Source of the DNA: DASUFI01 sp036274635
GTDB taxonomy: Bacteria; Planctomycetota; B15-G4
Length of the DNA stretch: 28,098 bases
NCBI GenBank assembly: GCA_036274635.1
Contig: DASUFI010000162.1
Span: 1-28,098, forward strand
Direction: 5' to 3'
In this document: in pieces, positions 11,239 to 18,804 of the stretch
How the letters are laid out: every line of letters begins with the position of its first letter
Position numbering within the stretch: the first letter of the stretch is position 1
Position numbers and translations under genes: made by a program
Notes under the pieces: model-generated
The model's input: the letters and a program-made list of their open reading frames with translations, nothing else
Databases searched by the model: none
What the model was told of the DNA's origin: nothing

Positions 11239-11796
11239 TTGGGCCCGCCGTCCCATGAGTCGGATGAGCAGCTCGCAGCGCGCCTACGCGCTGATCCCGG
11301 GATCCAGTCCTTCGTGGCGGCCGCGCGTGAGTATTGCGCCTGGGTCGCGGTGTCGCCAAGCGGCGAGTTGACCGAGGCGCATGAGGCCCTTCGGCAGCTG
11401 TCGCTCATGCACTCCGCGGCCTTGCGCCTGCCCCCGGAGTTGCCCGTCGCCGACTGCGAAGCTCCAGATCGCCGTGCCGATGAGGTGATGTTCGACGCCA
11501 TCCTGAAGCGCTTTGGCTGCATGCCCTTCGGGCACTACTGGATGACGTACGGACCCACTTCGATCGAGATCAAGGCCGACGTCGTCGTCGGCGACCTGCG
11601 CGATAACCTGGCCGAGGTGTGGCGCGACCTTGCGGAAGGACTGCTCCACTGGGATGCGGGGGAGCCGATAGAAGCCGTCTGGACGTGGGGCTTCGGCTTC
11701 CGGATCAGTTGGGGTCGGAACTGTGCCGACGCACTGCGCGCGCTGCACTGGTGGTTCGACGCGGATCACGACAGGTGGAATCTTCCCGGCTCGTGA
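11239..11796 (+). CDS. DUF5063-like protein
   Basis: Soluble 185-aa protein resembling DUF5063 proteins, recognised from the C-terminal pattern VVGDLRDNLAEVWRDLAEGLLHWDAGEP, AVWTWGFGFRISWGRNCADALRALHWWFD. Function unknown; the family is small, acidic and Trp-rich at its end. The frame is open far upstream inside fadE, so the start must be local: TTG at 11239, two bases after the fadE stop, has AGGGG at 11228-11232 with a six-base spacer, and no other in-frame start fits before residue 50. This implies translational coupling to fadE. Base composition is slightly less GC-rich than its neighbours. The residue pattern, not a search, supports the family call. Confidence 0.75.
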   Translation: MGPPSHESDEQLAARLRADPGIQSFVAAAREYCAWVAVSPSGELTEAHEALRQLSLMHSAALRLPPELPVADCEAPDRRADEVMFDAILKRFGCMPFGHYWMTYGPTSIEIKADVVVGDLRDNLAEVWRDLAEGLLHWDAGEPIEAVWTWGFGFRISWGRNCADALRALHWWFDADHDRWNLPGS

Positions 11797-11848
11797 TGCC
11801 ATCCTGCTCGTCCCACCTCGGCTGACTCCGCTTGACGGTTCCGCCACC

Positions 11849-13330
11849 ATGACGATCCACGACGATCCGCGGTTCACCGCCGCCACCGACGGCGACCTCG
11901 ACACCTTCCGCAAGCTCGGCGACGAGGCGCTGGCCCTGCTCTCGCTCTTCGTCGAGCACAGCCGCGCCGGCGAAGGGCGCGTGCTGCTGCAGACGCCGCT
12001 GCCCGAGCTGGTGCGCGAGCTGGAGCTGGATCGCTGGATCCGCGAGGGCGGCATGGACGGCGCCGCCTTCGGCCGCTTCCTCGAGCGCTACCTGGCCGAC
12101 TGCACGCGCCTCAACCACCCCAACTCCATGGGCCACCAGGTGGCGGTGCCGCTGTTCCCGTCGGCGCTGGCCGACCTCGTGCACGGCACGCTGAACAACG
12201 GCATGGCCGTGTACGAGATGGGCGCTGCGGGCGTGGCCGTGGAGACGGCGGTGATCGACTGGATGCTGGCCAAGGTCGGCTGGCGCCCGGCGCAGGTGCC
12301 CTTCGGCGAGGTGAACGGCCTCACCGGCCTGCGCGCGGGCGGCGTGCTCACGCACGGCGGCTCGCTCGCCAACCTCACCGCGCTGCTGGCCGCGCGCGCC
12401 GCGGCCGCGCCCGACGCGTGGAAGGAAGGCGTGCCGCGCGACCTCTGCGTGCTCGCGCCGGCCACCGCGCACTACAGCATCGCGCGCGCGGTCTCGATCC
12501 TGGGGCTCGGCAGCGACGCGCTCGTGCCGGTCGACGTGGACGGCCTCGGCCGCATGGACCCGGCCGGCCTCGAGCGCAGCTACGAGGAGGCGGTCGGCAC
12601 CGGGCGGCGCGTGATCGCCGTCGTCGCCAACGCCTGCAACACGCCCGCGGGCGCCTACGACCGGCTGGAGGCCGCGGCCGACTTCTGCGAGGAGCACGAG
12701 CTGTGGCTGCACGTCGACGGCGCGCACGGCGCCTCGGCGCTGCTCTCGCCCGAGCTGCGCGGTCGGCTCGCCGGCCTGGAGCGCGCGCACTCGCTGGTGT
12801 GGGACGCGCACAAGATGCTGGGCGCCTCCACGCTGTGCGCGGCCGTGCTGGTGCGCGACGTCGCCTGGCTCACGGGGGCCTTCAGGCAGGAGGGCAGCTA
12901 CCTCGTCGCCGACCGGCCCGACGGCCCGGGCCCGGACCTGCTGGGCCGCACCCTCGAGTGCACCAAGGGCAGCATCGGCCTCAAGCTCTTCCTCATCCTG
13001 GCCCTGCACGGGGAGGAGGGCCTGTGCCGCCACGTCGAGTCGCTGCACGAGCGCGCCCGCGCCGCGCACGCCGTGATCCACGCGCGCGCCGGCTTCGCGA
13101 CGGCCTGCGCGCCCGAGAGCAACATCGTGCTCTTCCGCCACGAGGCCAGCGACGACGCGCGGCACGCCGCCATCCGCCGCACGCTGGTGAGCGCCGGCGA
13201 CTTCTACATCACGCAGACCGAGCTGGGCGGCCGGCTGTGGCTGCGCCTCGTGCTCATGAACCCGCTCACCGACACGGGCGTCGTGGAGCGCCTGCTCGAC
13301 CAGGTGGAGACGCTGGCCGCTGGAAGCTGA
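11849..13330 (+). CDS. Group II PLP-dependent decarboxylase
   Basis: 493-aa member of the glutamate/aromatic/diaminobutyrate decarboxylase family (Pfam Pyridoxal_deC). Visible landmarks: LNHPNSMGHQVAVPLFPSAL (substrate-side loop), MAVYEMGAAGVAVE, LTHGGSLANLTALLAAR (phosphate-binding turn), ANACNTPAGAYD, LHVDGAHGASAL with the aspartate that pairs with the pyridine nitrogen, and VWDAHKMLGASTLCA with Lys322 as the Schiff-base lysine. A short N-terminal helical region precedes this. It decarboxylates an L-amino acid; the sequence is closest in feel to L-2,4-diaminobutyrate or aspartate/glutamate decarboxylases, but the substrate cannot be set by eye. The preceding 42 codons of open frame overlap the upstream gene and lack conservation, so ATG 11849 is preferred. 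Convergent with the Rieske gene seven bases on. Confidence 0.9.
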   Translation: MTIHDDPRFTAATDGDLDTFRKLGDEALALLSLFVEHSRAGEGRVLLQTPLPELVRELELDRWIREGGMDGAAFGRFLERYLADCTRLNHPNSMGHQVAVPLFPSALADLVHGTLNNGMAVYEMGAAGVAVETAVIDWMLAKVGWRPAQVPFGEVNGLTGLRAGGVLTHGGSLANLTALLAARAAAAPDAWKEGVPRDLCVLAPATAHYSIARAVSILGLGSDALVPVDVDGLGRMDPAGLERSYEEAVGTGRRVIAVVANACNTPAGAYDRLEAAADFCEEHELWLHVDGAHGASALLSPELRGRLAGLERAHSLVWDAHKMLGASTLCAAVLVRDVAWLTGAFRQEGSYLVADRPDGPGPDLLGRTLECTKGSIGLKLFLILALHGEEGLCRHVESLHERARAAHAVIHARAGFATACAPESNIVLFRHEASDDARHAAIRRTLVSAGDFYITQTELGGRLWLRLVLMNPLTDTGVVERLLDQVETLAAGS

Positions 13331-13336
13331 AGCGCG

Positions 13337-13639
13337 TCAGGCCTCGATGAAGAGCTGCTGGCCGTCGCAGCTGACGTCGTAGGTCTTCACCGCGTGCGGC
13401 GCGGGCGGGCCGCACTGGCCCGTGCGCACGTCCACCTCGGCGCCATGCCACGGGCAGTGCACCGCGGTACCGCTCACCTGGCCCTGCGACAGCGAAGCAC
13501 CCCGGTGGGGACATGTGTCGTCGATCGCGTAGTACTGGCCGGTGACGTTGAAGACCGCGATCTTGCGCCCGCCGACGTCGACGCAGACGCCCTTGTTCAC
13601 GGGGAAGTTGGCCACGGGGCCGATGGGCTGCAGGGCCAT
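13337..13639 (-). CDS. Small Rieske [2Fe-2S] ferredoxin
   Basis: 100-aa single-domain Rieske protein with both binding motifs intact: Cys43-Pro-His45-Arg-Gly in DDTCPHRGASLS and Cys62-Pro-Trp-His65-Gly in VHCPWHGAEVDVRTG. This is the size and architecture of NirD-like and ring-dioxygenase ferredoxin subunits, which hand single electrons to an oxygenase or reductase in the cytoplasm. No such partner gene lies beside it, so its electron acceptor is unknown. ATG at 13639 has GGAG five bases upstream. It converges on the PLP decarboxylase with six bases between the stops. The 108 bases upstream, to the ankyrin gene, hold no gene and no clear signal. Confidence 0.93.
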   Translation of the reverse strand: MALQPIGPVANFPVNKGVCVDVGGRKIAVFNVTGQYYAIDDTCPHRGASLSQGQVSGTAVHCPWHGAEVDVRTGQCGPPAPHAVKTYDVSCDGQQLFIEA

Positions 13640-13747
13640 GCGATCTCCTCCGACGCGGGGCCGGGATTGTAGGAAAACGTGGCGGGGCGCGCAGCTGCCG
13701 CGCGGGCGACGCCGGGGCCAGTCCCCCGGGCGCGGCTCTCGTGGGCG

Positions 13748-14839
13748 TCAGGGCAGGGCGCCACGCTCGGCCAGCAGGGCCAGCAACGCGTCGCGGTGCG
13801 CGAGGCGCGCGGCGAAGAGGGCGCCTTCGTCCTCCAGGATCCGCTGCAGCTTCAGGCCCGGCGCCGCGCCGAGCACGGCGCGCAGCACCTCCACCTCGCC
13901 CCCGGCCACGGCGTGCGAGAGCGCGCTGCGGTGGTCGGCCTCCTCGGCGCGCGGGTCGGCGCCGGCAGCCAGCAGGGCGCGCACGAGGCGCAGCTCGCCG
14001 CGGGCGCAGGCCACCATGAGGGCCGTGCGGCCGTTGGGCGCGGCCGCATGCGGGTCGGCGCCGCGGGCCAGCATGTCCAGGGCGCGCTCGGGTGGGGCGT
14101 CTCGCAGCGCGATGAGCAGGTCGGGCCAGGCCTCGGTGCCCTGGCTCGTCTCGTCGGCATCGGCCTGCTCCAGCAGCGCGGAATCGCCGCGCAGCGTGGC
14201 CAGCACGCGCACGGCCGTGCCGGTGAAGCCGCCGCCCACGCGCAGGTCGGGCGCGGCCGCCAGCAGGCGCGTCGCGAGCCGCGCGTTGCCGCCGGCCACG
14301 GCGTTGCCCAGCGCCGTCGCGCCCTGCTCGGTGCGCGCGTGGGGGTCGGCGCCGGCCAGCAGCAGGTCCTCCACGAAGGCGATGCGCGCCTCGTCCTCGG
14401 GCTCACCGGTGGCCATGATGAGCGGGGTCAGGCCGTTGACGGCCGGGACGTCCGGCCGCGCGCCCCAAGCCAGGAGCTGGCGCGCGAAGGCCCACTGCTG
14501 GGTGTGCACGGCCGAGATGAGCGGCGTCCAGCCGAAGTCCGGCCGCCCGTCGGGCCCGTCGATGTTGGCCCCGGCGTCCAGCAGCTCGCGCGCGGCGTGC
14601 GGCGCCCCGCGGCGGGCGGCCCAGTGCAGCGCCACCTGCAGCTCGTTGGAGGGCGGCGCCTCGGGGTGCGCGGACAGCAGGGCGCGCACGGCGATCACGT
14701 CGTCGGCCGCAGCCGCCCTGGCCAGCGGCGTCTCCGGCTCGGCGCCGCAGCCGGCCACGAGCAGGGCCAGCAGCGCCCGGCGCGCGGCGGGGCTCACGAG
14801 GCATTGGCAAGTTCTTTGAATGGCAAAGTGAATGGGCAT
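13748..14839 (-). CDS. Ankyrin-repeat lipoprotein
   Basis: 363 aa with a signal region RRALLALLVAGC; Cys31 ends a good lipobox (LVAGC), so it is probably membrane-anchored through lipid in the periplasm. The rest consists of degenerate ankyrin repeats, for example PLARAAAADDVIAVRALLSAHP, GWTPLISAVHTQQWAFARQLLAWG, NGLTPLIMATGEPEDEARIAFVEDLLLAG, QGATALGNAVAGGNARLATRLL, NGRTALMVACARGELRLVRALLAAG and HRSALSHAVAGGEVEVLRAVLG. Ankyrin repeats bind other proteins; the partner is unknown. ATG 14839 has AGGAG seven bases upstream; a GTG at 14797 would give a shorter, more typical lipoprotein signal but has no ribosome site. Third gene of a leftward operon, 30 bases after the regulator; a CTTTG palindrome lies across its first codons. 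Confidence 0.85.
   Translation of the reverse strand: MPIHFAIQRTCQCLVSPAARRALLALLVAGCGAEPETPLARAAAADDVIAVRALLSAHPEAPPSNELQVALHWAARRGAPHAARELLDAGANIDGPDGRPDFGWTPLISAVHTQQWAFARQLLAWGARPDVPAVNGLTPLIMATGEPEDEARIAFVEDLLLAGADPHARTEQGATALGNAVAGGNARLATRLLAAAPDLRVGGGFTGTAVRVLATLRGDSALLEQADADETSQGTEAWPDLLIALRDAPPERALDMLARGADPHAAAPNGRTALMVACARGELRLVRALLAAGADPRAEEADHRSALSHAVAGGEVEVLRAVLGAAPGLKLQRILEDEGALFAARLAHRDALLALLAERGALP
14814..14828. promoter_or_regulatory. CTTTG-N5-CAAAG palindrome at start of ankyrin gene
   Basis: CTTTGAATGGCAAAG on the + strand is a symmetric CTTTG-N5-CAAAG box. Read on the minus strand, CTTTGCCATTCAAAGA-ACTTG resembles CTTTGCAATAAAGAGTACTTG upstream of the membrane-protein gene of the same operon (15901-15922). 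Two matching sites near the ends of an operon that encodes its own winged-helix regulator suggest an operator. If ATG 14839 is the real start, this site lies within the first codons of the ankyrin gene. Inferred only from the repeated pattern. Confidence 0.45.
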
Positions 14840-14869
14840 GGGGCGACTCCTGGGTGAGGCGGGACGGGA

Positions 14870-15229
14870 TCAGCCCGGGCGCGAGGCGCGCAAGAGCGCC
14901 TCGATGTGCCCGAGGTAGCGCTCGAAGGCCCGCCGGCCGGACGGCGTGAGCCGGTACTCCGTGCGCGGCACACGACCGTCGAAGCCCTTGCGGCAGCTCA
15001 CGTAGCCGGCGTCCTCGAGCTTGCGGGCGTGGACGCTCAGGTTGCCGTCGGTGAGCTGCAGGGCCGACTTCAGCTCGGCGAAGGAGAGGTTGTCGCGCGC
15101 GGCGAGGGCCGCGACGATGGCCAGGCGCACGCGGCCGTGGATCACGTCGTCCAGCCGGCCGGCGGCCTCGCCCGCGACGAGCCGCAGCGGGGGCGCCTCG
15201 GCGCGGCGGTTCTTGCGGGCGGCCGTCAT
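14870..15229 (-). CDS. Winged-helix transcriptional regulator (HTH_34-like)
   Basis: 119 aa DNA-binding protein. A basic N-terminus (TAARKNRRAEA) is followed by a winged-helix domain: DDVIHGRVRLAIVAALAA (helix 1), LSFAELKSALQLTDGNLSVHARKLEDAGYV (helix-turn-helix, recognition helix near TDGNLSVHARKLE), and a beta-wing RKGFDGRVPRTEYRLTPSGRRAFERYL. This is the MarR/ArsR-like 'winged helix DNA-binding' type that often sits beside a small polytopic membrane protein. The start is ATG 15229, overlapping the stop of the membrane-protein gene as ATGA; longer frames upstream are shadows. No metal-binding cysteine pair, so a metal-sensing ArsR role is unlikely. Probably controls its own operon through the CTTTG boxes nearby (inference). 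Confidence 0.9.
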   Translation of the reverse strand: MTAARKNRRAEAPPLRLVAGEAAGRLDDVIHGRVRLAIVAALAARDNLSFAELKSALQLTDGNLSVHARKLEDAGYVSCRKGFDGRVPRTEYRLTPSGRRAFERYLGHIEALLRASRPG

Positions 15230-15870
15230 GGGGCTGCTCCGGCGGTGAGGTGGCGGCGGGCGATGAGCCAGCCGAAGAGCAGCTGCAGCCCGCCGAAGCC
15301 GGCCGCCATGCAGGCGTCGCCGGCGGCGGGCGGCAGCGCGAGCGCCGCCACGCCGAGCAGCATGAAGCCGACGCCCATCAGCGGCACGAGGGGCAGGGAG
15401 AGCAGGCCGCAGGTGATGGTGCTCGCGCCGTAGCACAGCAGCCACACGCCGGGCAGGGCCGAGGACAGCCCGCGGCCCGGCAGCACCGCGGTGAGCGCGG
15501 CACCCACCACCAGCGGCGGCAGCAGCGCCAGGAGGAAGCGCCGGCCGGTGGGTGAGAGCAGCGACTGCCCGGTGGCCCGCGCGCTGAGGGTGAAGGCGCA
15601 CAGGCCCACGACCACGCCGATCGCGGCAGTGCCGAGCCAGACGCGCAGCCAGGCGCCGCTGTCGGCCTGCCGCGAGGCCAGGGCCGCGCCCGTCAGGCCC
15701 ACGAGCCCCATGAGCATGCCGCCGCGGCCGGGCACCGCCGTGAAGATGCTGGCGCGCTCCATGCTGGAGCGGATGGCGCGCAGGTCCTCCGCGGCGCGCG
15801 CCGGCAGCGACGGCCCGGCGGCGGGCGCGTCCGCGGGCGGCGCGGCGGGGCGGGTGCGCAGGCTGGACAT
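15226..15870 (-). CDS. Six-helix membrane protein, operon partner of the regulator
   Basis: 214 aa. The N-terminal ~50 residues are soluble (Pro/Ala-rich, then AAEDLRAIRSSMERASIFTAVPGRGG), followed by about six hydrophobic segments, among them GMLMGLVGLTGAALA, VWLGTAAIGVVVGLCAFTLS, RFLLALLPPLVVGAALTAVL, GVWLLCYGASTITCGL, VPLMGVGFMLLGVAALALPP and CMAAGFGGLQLLFGWLIA. The motif DLRxIRxxMExASxFTAVPGxGG is, to my recollection, shared by unnamed membrane proteins encoded next to HTH_34-type regulators in several phyla. No transport or enzymatic motif seen; function unknown. First gene of the operon: its stop overlaps the regulator start, and a CTTTG box lies 31 bases before its ATG. Confidence 0.85.
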   Translation of the reverse strand: MSSLRTRPAAPPADAPAAGPSLPARAAEDLRAIRSSMERASIFTAVPGRGGMLMGLVGLTGAALASRQADSGAWLRVWLGTAAIGVVVGLCAFTLSARATGQSLLSPTGRRFLLALLPPLVVGAALTAVLPGRGLSSALPGVWLLCYGASTITCGLLSLPLVPLMGVGFMLLGVAALALPPAAGDACMAAGFGGLQLLFGWLIARRHLTAGAAP

Positions 15871-15900
15871 GGCGGCAGGGTACCCCTGTCGGCCAATCCG

Positions 15901-15922
15901 TCAAGTACTCTTTATTGCAAAG
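15901..15922. promoter_or_regulatory. Putative operator/promoter of the membrane protein-regulator-ankyrin operon
   Basis: An AT-rich island in GC-rich surroundings, TCAAGTACTCTTTATTGCAAAG, contains the CTTT-N5-AAAG palindrome at 15910-15922. It lies 31 bases upstream of the operon's first ATG. Its minus-strand sequence closely parallels the box at the ankyrin gene start. Likely the binding site of the operon's winged-helix regulator overlapping the promoter; no confident -10/-35 pair can be assigned. Confidence 0.5.
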
Positions 15923-15955
15923 CCGAGCCGACCCGCCCCGCGTCGGCCGCGCGCC

Positions 15956-17698
15956 TCAGGCGGGCACGGGCGCCACGCGGTCGATCTCCACGATGGCGTC
16001 GCGCACCGCGCGCGCCAGCGTGCCCAGCATCGCGGGCCCGAAGTCGAAGCAGATGTGCGCCGTGGTGAACAGCTCGGGCAGCGGCCGGCTGCCGCCCAGG
16101 GCCAGCGCGTCGCGCCAGGCGGCCAGCGCCGGCCGGCCCTTGCGACGCACGTTGAGCCAGACCTGCAGCGCGCCCACCTGGGCCAGCCCGTACTCGATGT
16201 AATAGAAGGGATGCCGGAAGAGGTGCATCTGGCGCTGCCAGTCGAGCCCCAGCCAGGCCATGTGCCCGGAGTGGTCCACGTCCGGCTCGAAGCGCTGGCG
16301 CAGCGACGTCCAGTAGGCCGCGCGCTCGTCGTGCGAGTGCTCCGGGTAGACGTAGAGCCACTGCTGGAAGGCGTCCACGGTGGCCACCCAGGGCAGCAGC
16401 AGCAGCGTGTGCTCGAGCTGCTGGCGGCGCGCGCGGGCGGCGTCGGCGGGCGCATAGGCCGACGCGAAGTGCTCGCAGCCCAGCAGCTCCATGCTCATGC
16501 TGGCCACCTCCGCGAACTCCGTGGGCGACTGGCGGTAGGCCAGCACCGGCTGGCCGCGCGCGGCCAGCGCGTGGAAGGCGTGGCCGGCCTCGTGCAGCAG
16601 CGTGCGCACGTCGCCCTGCAGCCCGACGGCGTTGGCGAAGATGAAGGGCACGCGCACGTCCTGCAGCGTGGCGTTGTAGCCGCCCGGCGCCTTGCCGGGA
16701 CGGTTGGAGAGGTCGAGCTGGCCCGCCGCGCGCAGCCACGCGAACTGCGCGCCGAGCTCGGGGTCCACGCGGCGCAGCAGGCGCTCGCCCAGGGTGGCCA
16801 GCTCGTCCTCGGTGCGGAAGGGGCGCAGTGGCGGCAGGCCGGTGGGGTCCACGGCCAGGTCCCAGGGCCGCAGCTGCGAGACGCCCAGCGCGCGGCGGCG
16901 CGCCTCGCGCAGCTCGCAGACCACCGGCACCACCTCCTGCTCGACCGCGGCGGCAAAGGCCTCGCACTCGGCCGGCCCGTAGTCGAAGCGCTCGGCGTCG
17001 CGGAAGCGGTAGTCGCGGTAGTTGGCGAAGCCGGCGTGCGAGGCCAGCTCGCGGCGCAACGCGAGGAGCTGCTCGAACAGGGTGGTGAGCTCGTCCGAGA
17101 GCGCGAGGCGCGCGGAGGACAGCGCGCGCCAGGCCTCCTCGCGCGTCGCGCGGTCGGCGTGGTCGAGCCAGCGCGCCATGGCCTGCGGCGTGTGGCGCTC
17201 GCCGCGGAAGGCGACGGCCAGCGCGCCCAGCAGCTCGTCGTGCCGCTGCACCAGCGCCGCCTCCTGCGCCAGCAGCGGCACGTTGGCCGGGCGGTAGAGC
17301 GCGGCGCGGTTGCCGCGCAGCCGGTCCAGCACGCCCCAGTGCGTGCGATCGAGCCCGGCGTGCAGCGGGTGCTCGAGGAAGCGCCGGTCGAGCGCGTGCA
17401 GCCGCGGGCGCACGAAGGGCAGCAGGCGCTGCTGGATGTGCAGGTGCCGCTCGCGCGCTGCGGCGTCCGTCGTGTCGCGCGTCGTGGCGATGCGCGCGCG
17501 CGACTCGGCGGCGTCGAGCGCGGACTCCAGCTCGTCCACGTCCAGCAGCCAAGCGTCCAGTGCCGCGGCGTCCGGCAGCGGCCGGGCCAGCAGCGCGTCG
17601 CAGGCGCCGCCCAGCCAGGCCTGGTCCGTGACGTCCACGGCGGCCGGCAGCCAGCGCGGCGGGGGCGGCGGGAAGGACGGGTTCGTCGTGGTGGTCAT
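15956..17698 (-). CDS. M3 family metallopeptidase (oligoendopeptidase F-like)
   Basis: 580-aa zinc endopeptidase. The zinc-binding motif is LLHEAGHAFHALAARGQP, with His369-Glu-Ala-Gly-His373, and the third ligand glutamate lies in the following helix (PTEFAEVASMSMELLG), as in M3 peptidases. The N-terminal helical half (SALDAAESRARIATTRDTTDAAARERHLHIQQ and HADRATREEAWRALSSARLAL) matches the M3B/PepF layout, and PFYYIEYGLAQVGALQVWLN is the conserved C-terminal substrate-pocket segment. No signal peptide, so cytoplasmic; the role is degradation of oligopeptides. ATG 17698 (MTTTTNPSFPPPPPRWLPA) is preferred because residues further upstream are not protein-like; there is no strong ribosome site. 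Stands alone, 85 bases from the operon to its left. Confidence 0.92.
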   Translation of the reverse strand: MTTTTNPSFPPPPPRWLPAAVDVTDQAWLGGACDALLARPLPDAAALDAWLLDVDELESALDAAESRARIATTRDTTDAAARERHLHIQQRLLPFVRPRLHALDRRFLEHPLHAGLDRTHWGVLDRLRGNRAALYRPANVPLLAQEAALVQRHDELLGALAVAFRGERHTPQAMARWLDHADRATREEAWRALSSARLALSDELTTLFEQLLALRRELASHAGFANYRDYRFRDAERFDYGPAECEAFAAAVEQEVVPVVCELREARRRALGVSQLRPWDLAVDPTGLPPLRPFRTEDELATLGERLLRRVDPELGAQFAWLRAAGQLDLSNRPGKAPGGYNATLQDVRVPFIFANAVGLQGDVRTLLHEAGHAFHALAARGQPVLAYRQSPTEFAEVASMSMELLGCEHFASAYAPADAARARRQQLEHTLLLLPWVATVDAFQQWLYVYPEHSHDERAAYWTSLRQRFEPDVDHSGHMAWLGLDWQRQMHLFRHPFYYIEYGLAQVGALQVWLNVRRKGRPALAAWRDALALGGSRPLPELFTTAHICFDFGPAMLGTLARAVRDAIVEIDRVAPVPA

Positions 17699-17844
17699 GG
17701 CGTGGCCGGGTTCGTCGTGCCGATCCGCCGTTGTATCGCGCCGCGCGCCGCGCCTGAAATGCGCCGGCGCGGTTCCTGTGTGGTGCCAGGGCACCGCCGC
17801 TAGAATGCGGACGGCCTTCGTCCTCCCGCTGCCGGAGCCGACCG

Positions 17845-18786
17845 ATGGACATCTCGCGCCGCCTGCTGCCGCTCGCCGCCGCCTTCCTCGCGCTGGCGCC
17901 CCTGGCGGGCGCCCAGGACAAGGGCACGCCGCCGGACAAGGGCGGCACGCCCCCGGCCGCCGGCGAGAAGGCCGCCGCCGCCCCCGACGAGAAGGACCTG
18001 GTCCACGAGTACGACAAGGCCATGAAGAACAAGGACGCGGGCGCGCGCGCGGCCGCGGTCACGGCCCTGGGCGACGCCTCGCGCCAGCTGCCCGACGGCG
18101 GCAAGACGCGCTACATGGCCAAGGCGCTGGCCAAGGGCCTCGAGGACGAGGACCTCGAGGTGCAGTCGGCCGCGGTGAGCGAGTTCTCCTACGGGCGCGA
18201 CGTGGACACCACGCTGGATGCGCTGGGCGCGCACGTCGAGAACGTGCGCAAGGAGGTGGCCAAGCGCATCACGCGGCCCGACGCGGAGAACAAGAGCTAC
18301 GTCAACCGCGCGACGCGGCTGTTCGGCGACTCGTGCGCGGCGCTGGCCAACTACCGCGACGACCGCAGCGTGAGCACGCTGTCCGACATCATCGGCCGCA
18401 TGCGCGCCAACACCGAGAGCGACGACTCGAGCACGCGCCTCGTGGGCCGCATCGCCGAGTCGCTGCTCGCGCTCGGCACGCTCGACGCCGTCACCGCCTG
18501 CGTGCGCCAGACACAGACCTACTCCGAGACCGACGGCTTCCAGGAGCCCGCCGCCAAGGAGCTGCACCGCGTGCTGGCCCTGTTCGCCACGCGCGTCGGC
18601 AAGGCGCCGCCCGACTACACGCAGACCTACTACGTGGCCTGGAACGAGTGGCTCGAGAAGAACAAGGACGGGTTCCCCAAGAAGCTGGGCAAGCTCAAGG
18701 ACCCGCCCTCCTCGCCGCCGGCGCAGGACAGCAAGCAGACCGGCAAGACCGACGGCACGGACGCGGGCGGCGCCGCGCCGCGCTGA
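17845..18786 (+). CDS. Exported protein with HEAT-like helical repeats
   Basis: 313 aa with a clear Sec signal peptide (SRRLLPLAAAFLALAPLAGA, cleavage near AGA-Q). A lysine/glycine/proline linker follows, then a helical region whose segments KDAGARAAAVTALGDAS, LEDEDLEVQSAAVSEFSY, HVENVRKEVAKRI and DSCAALANYRDDRSVSTLSDIIGR have the spacing of HEAT/Armadillo-type repeats, and a charged tail rich in Lys, Pro and Gly. No enzymatic motif; probably a periplasmic protein-binding scaffold of unknown partner. ATG 17845 follows CCGGAG with a seven-base spacer. A TAGAAT sequence at 17801-17806 is a reasonable -10 element in this GC-rich DNA, though no -35 is obvious. Lies between two leftward genes, transcribed alone. 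Confidence 0.8.
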   Translation: MDISRRLLPLAAAFLALAPLAGAQDKGTPPDKGGTPPAAGEKAAAAPDEKDLVHEYDKAMKNKDAGARAAAVTALGDASRQLPDGGKTRYMAKALAKGLEDEDLEVQSAAVSEFSYGRDVDTTLDALGAHVENVRKEVAKRITRPDAENKSYVNRATRLFGDSCAALANYRDDRSVSTLSDIIGRMRANTESDDSSTRLVGRIAESLLALGTLDAVTACVRQTQTYSETDGFQEPAAKELHRVLALFATRVGKAPPDYTQTYYVAWNEWLEKNKDGFPKKLGKLKDPPSSPPAQDSKQTGKTDGTDAGGAAPR

Positions 18787-18804
18787 GGGCGCCTGGGCGG
18801 TGCG

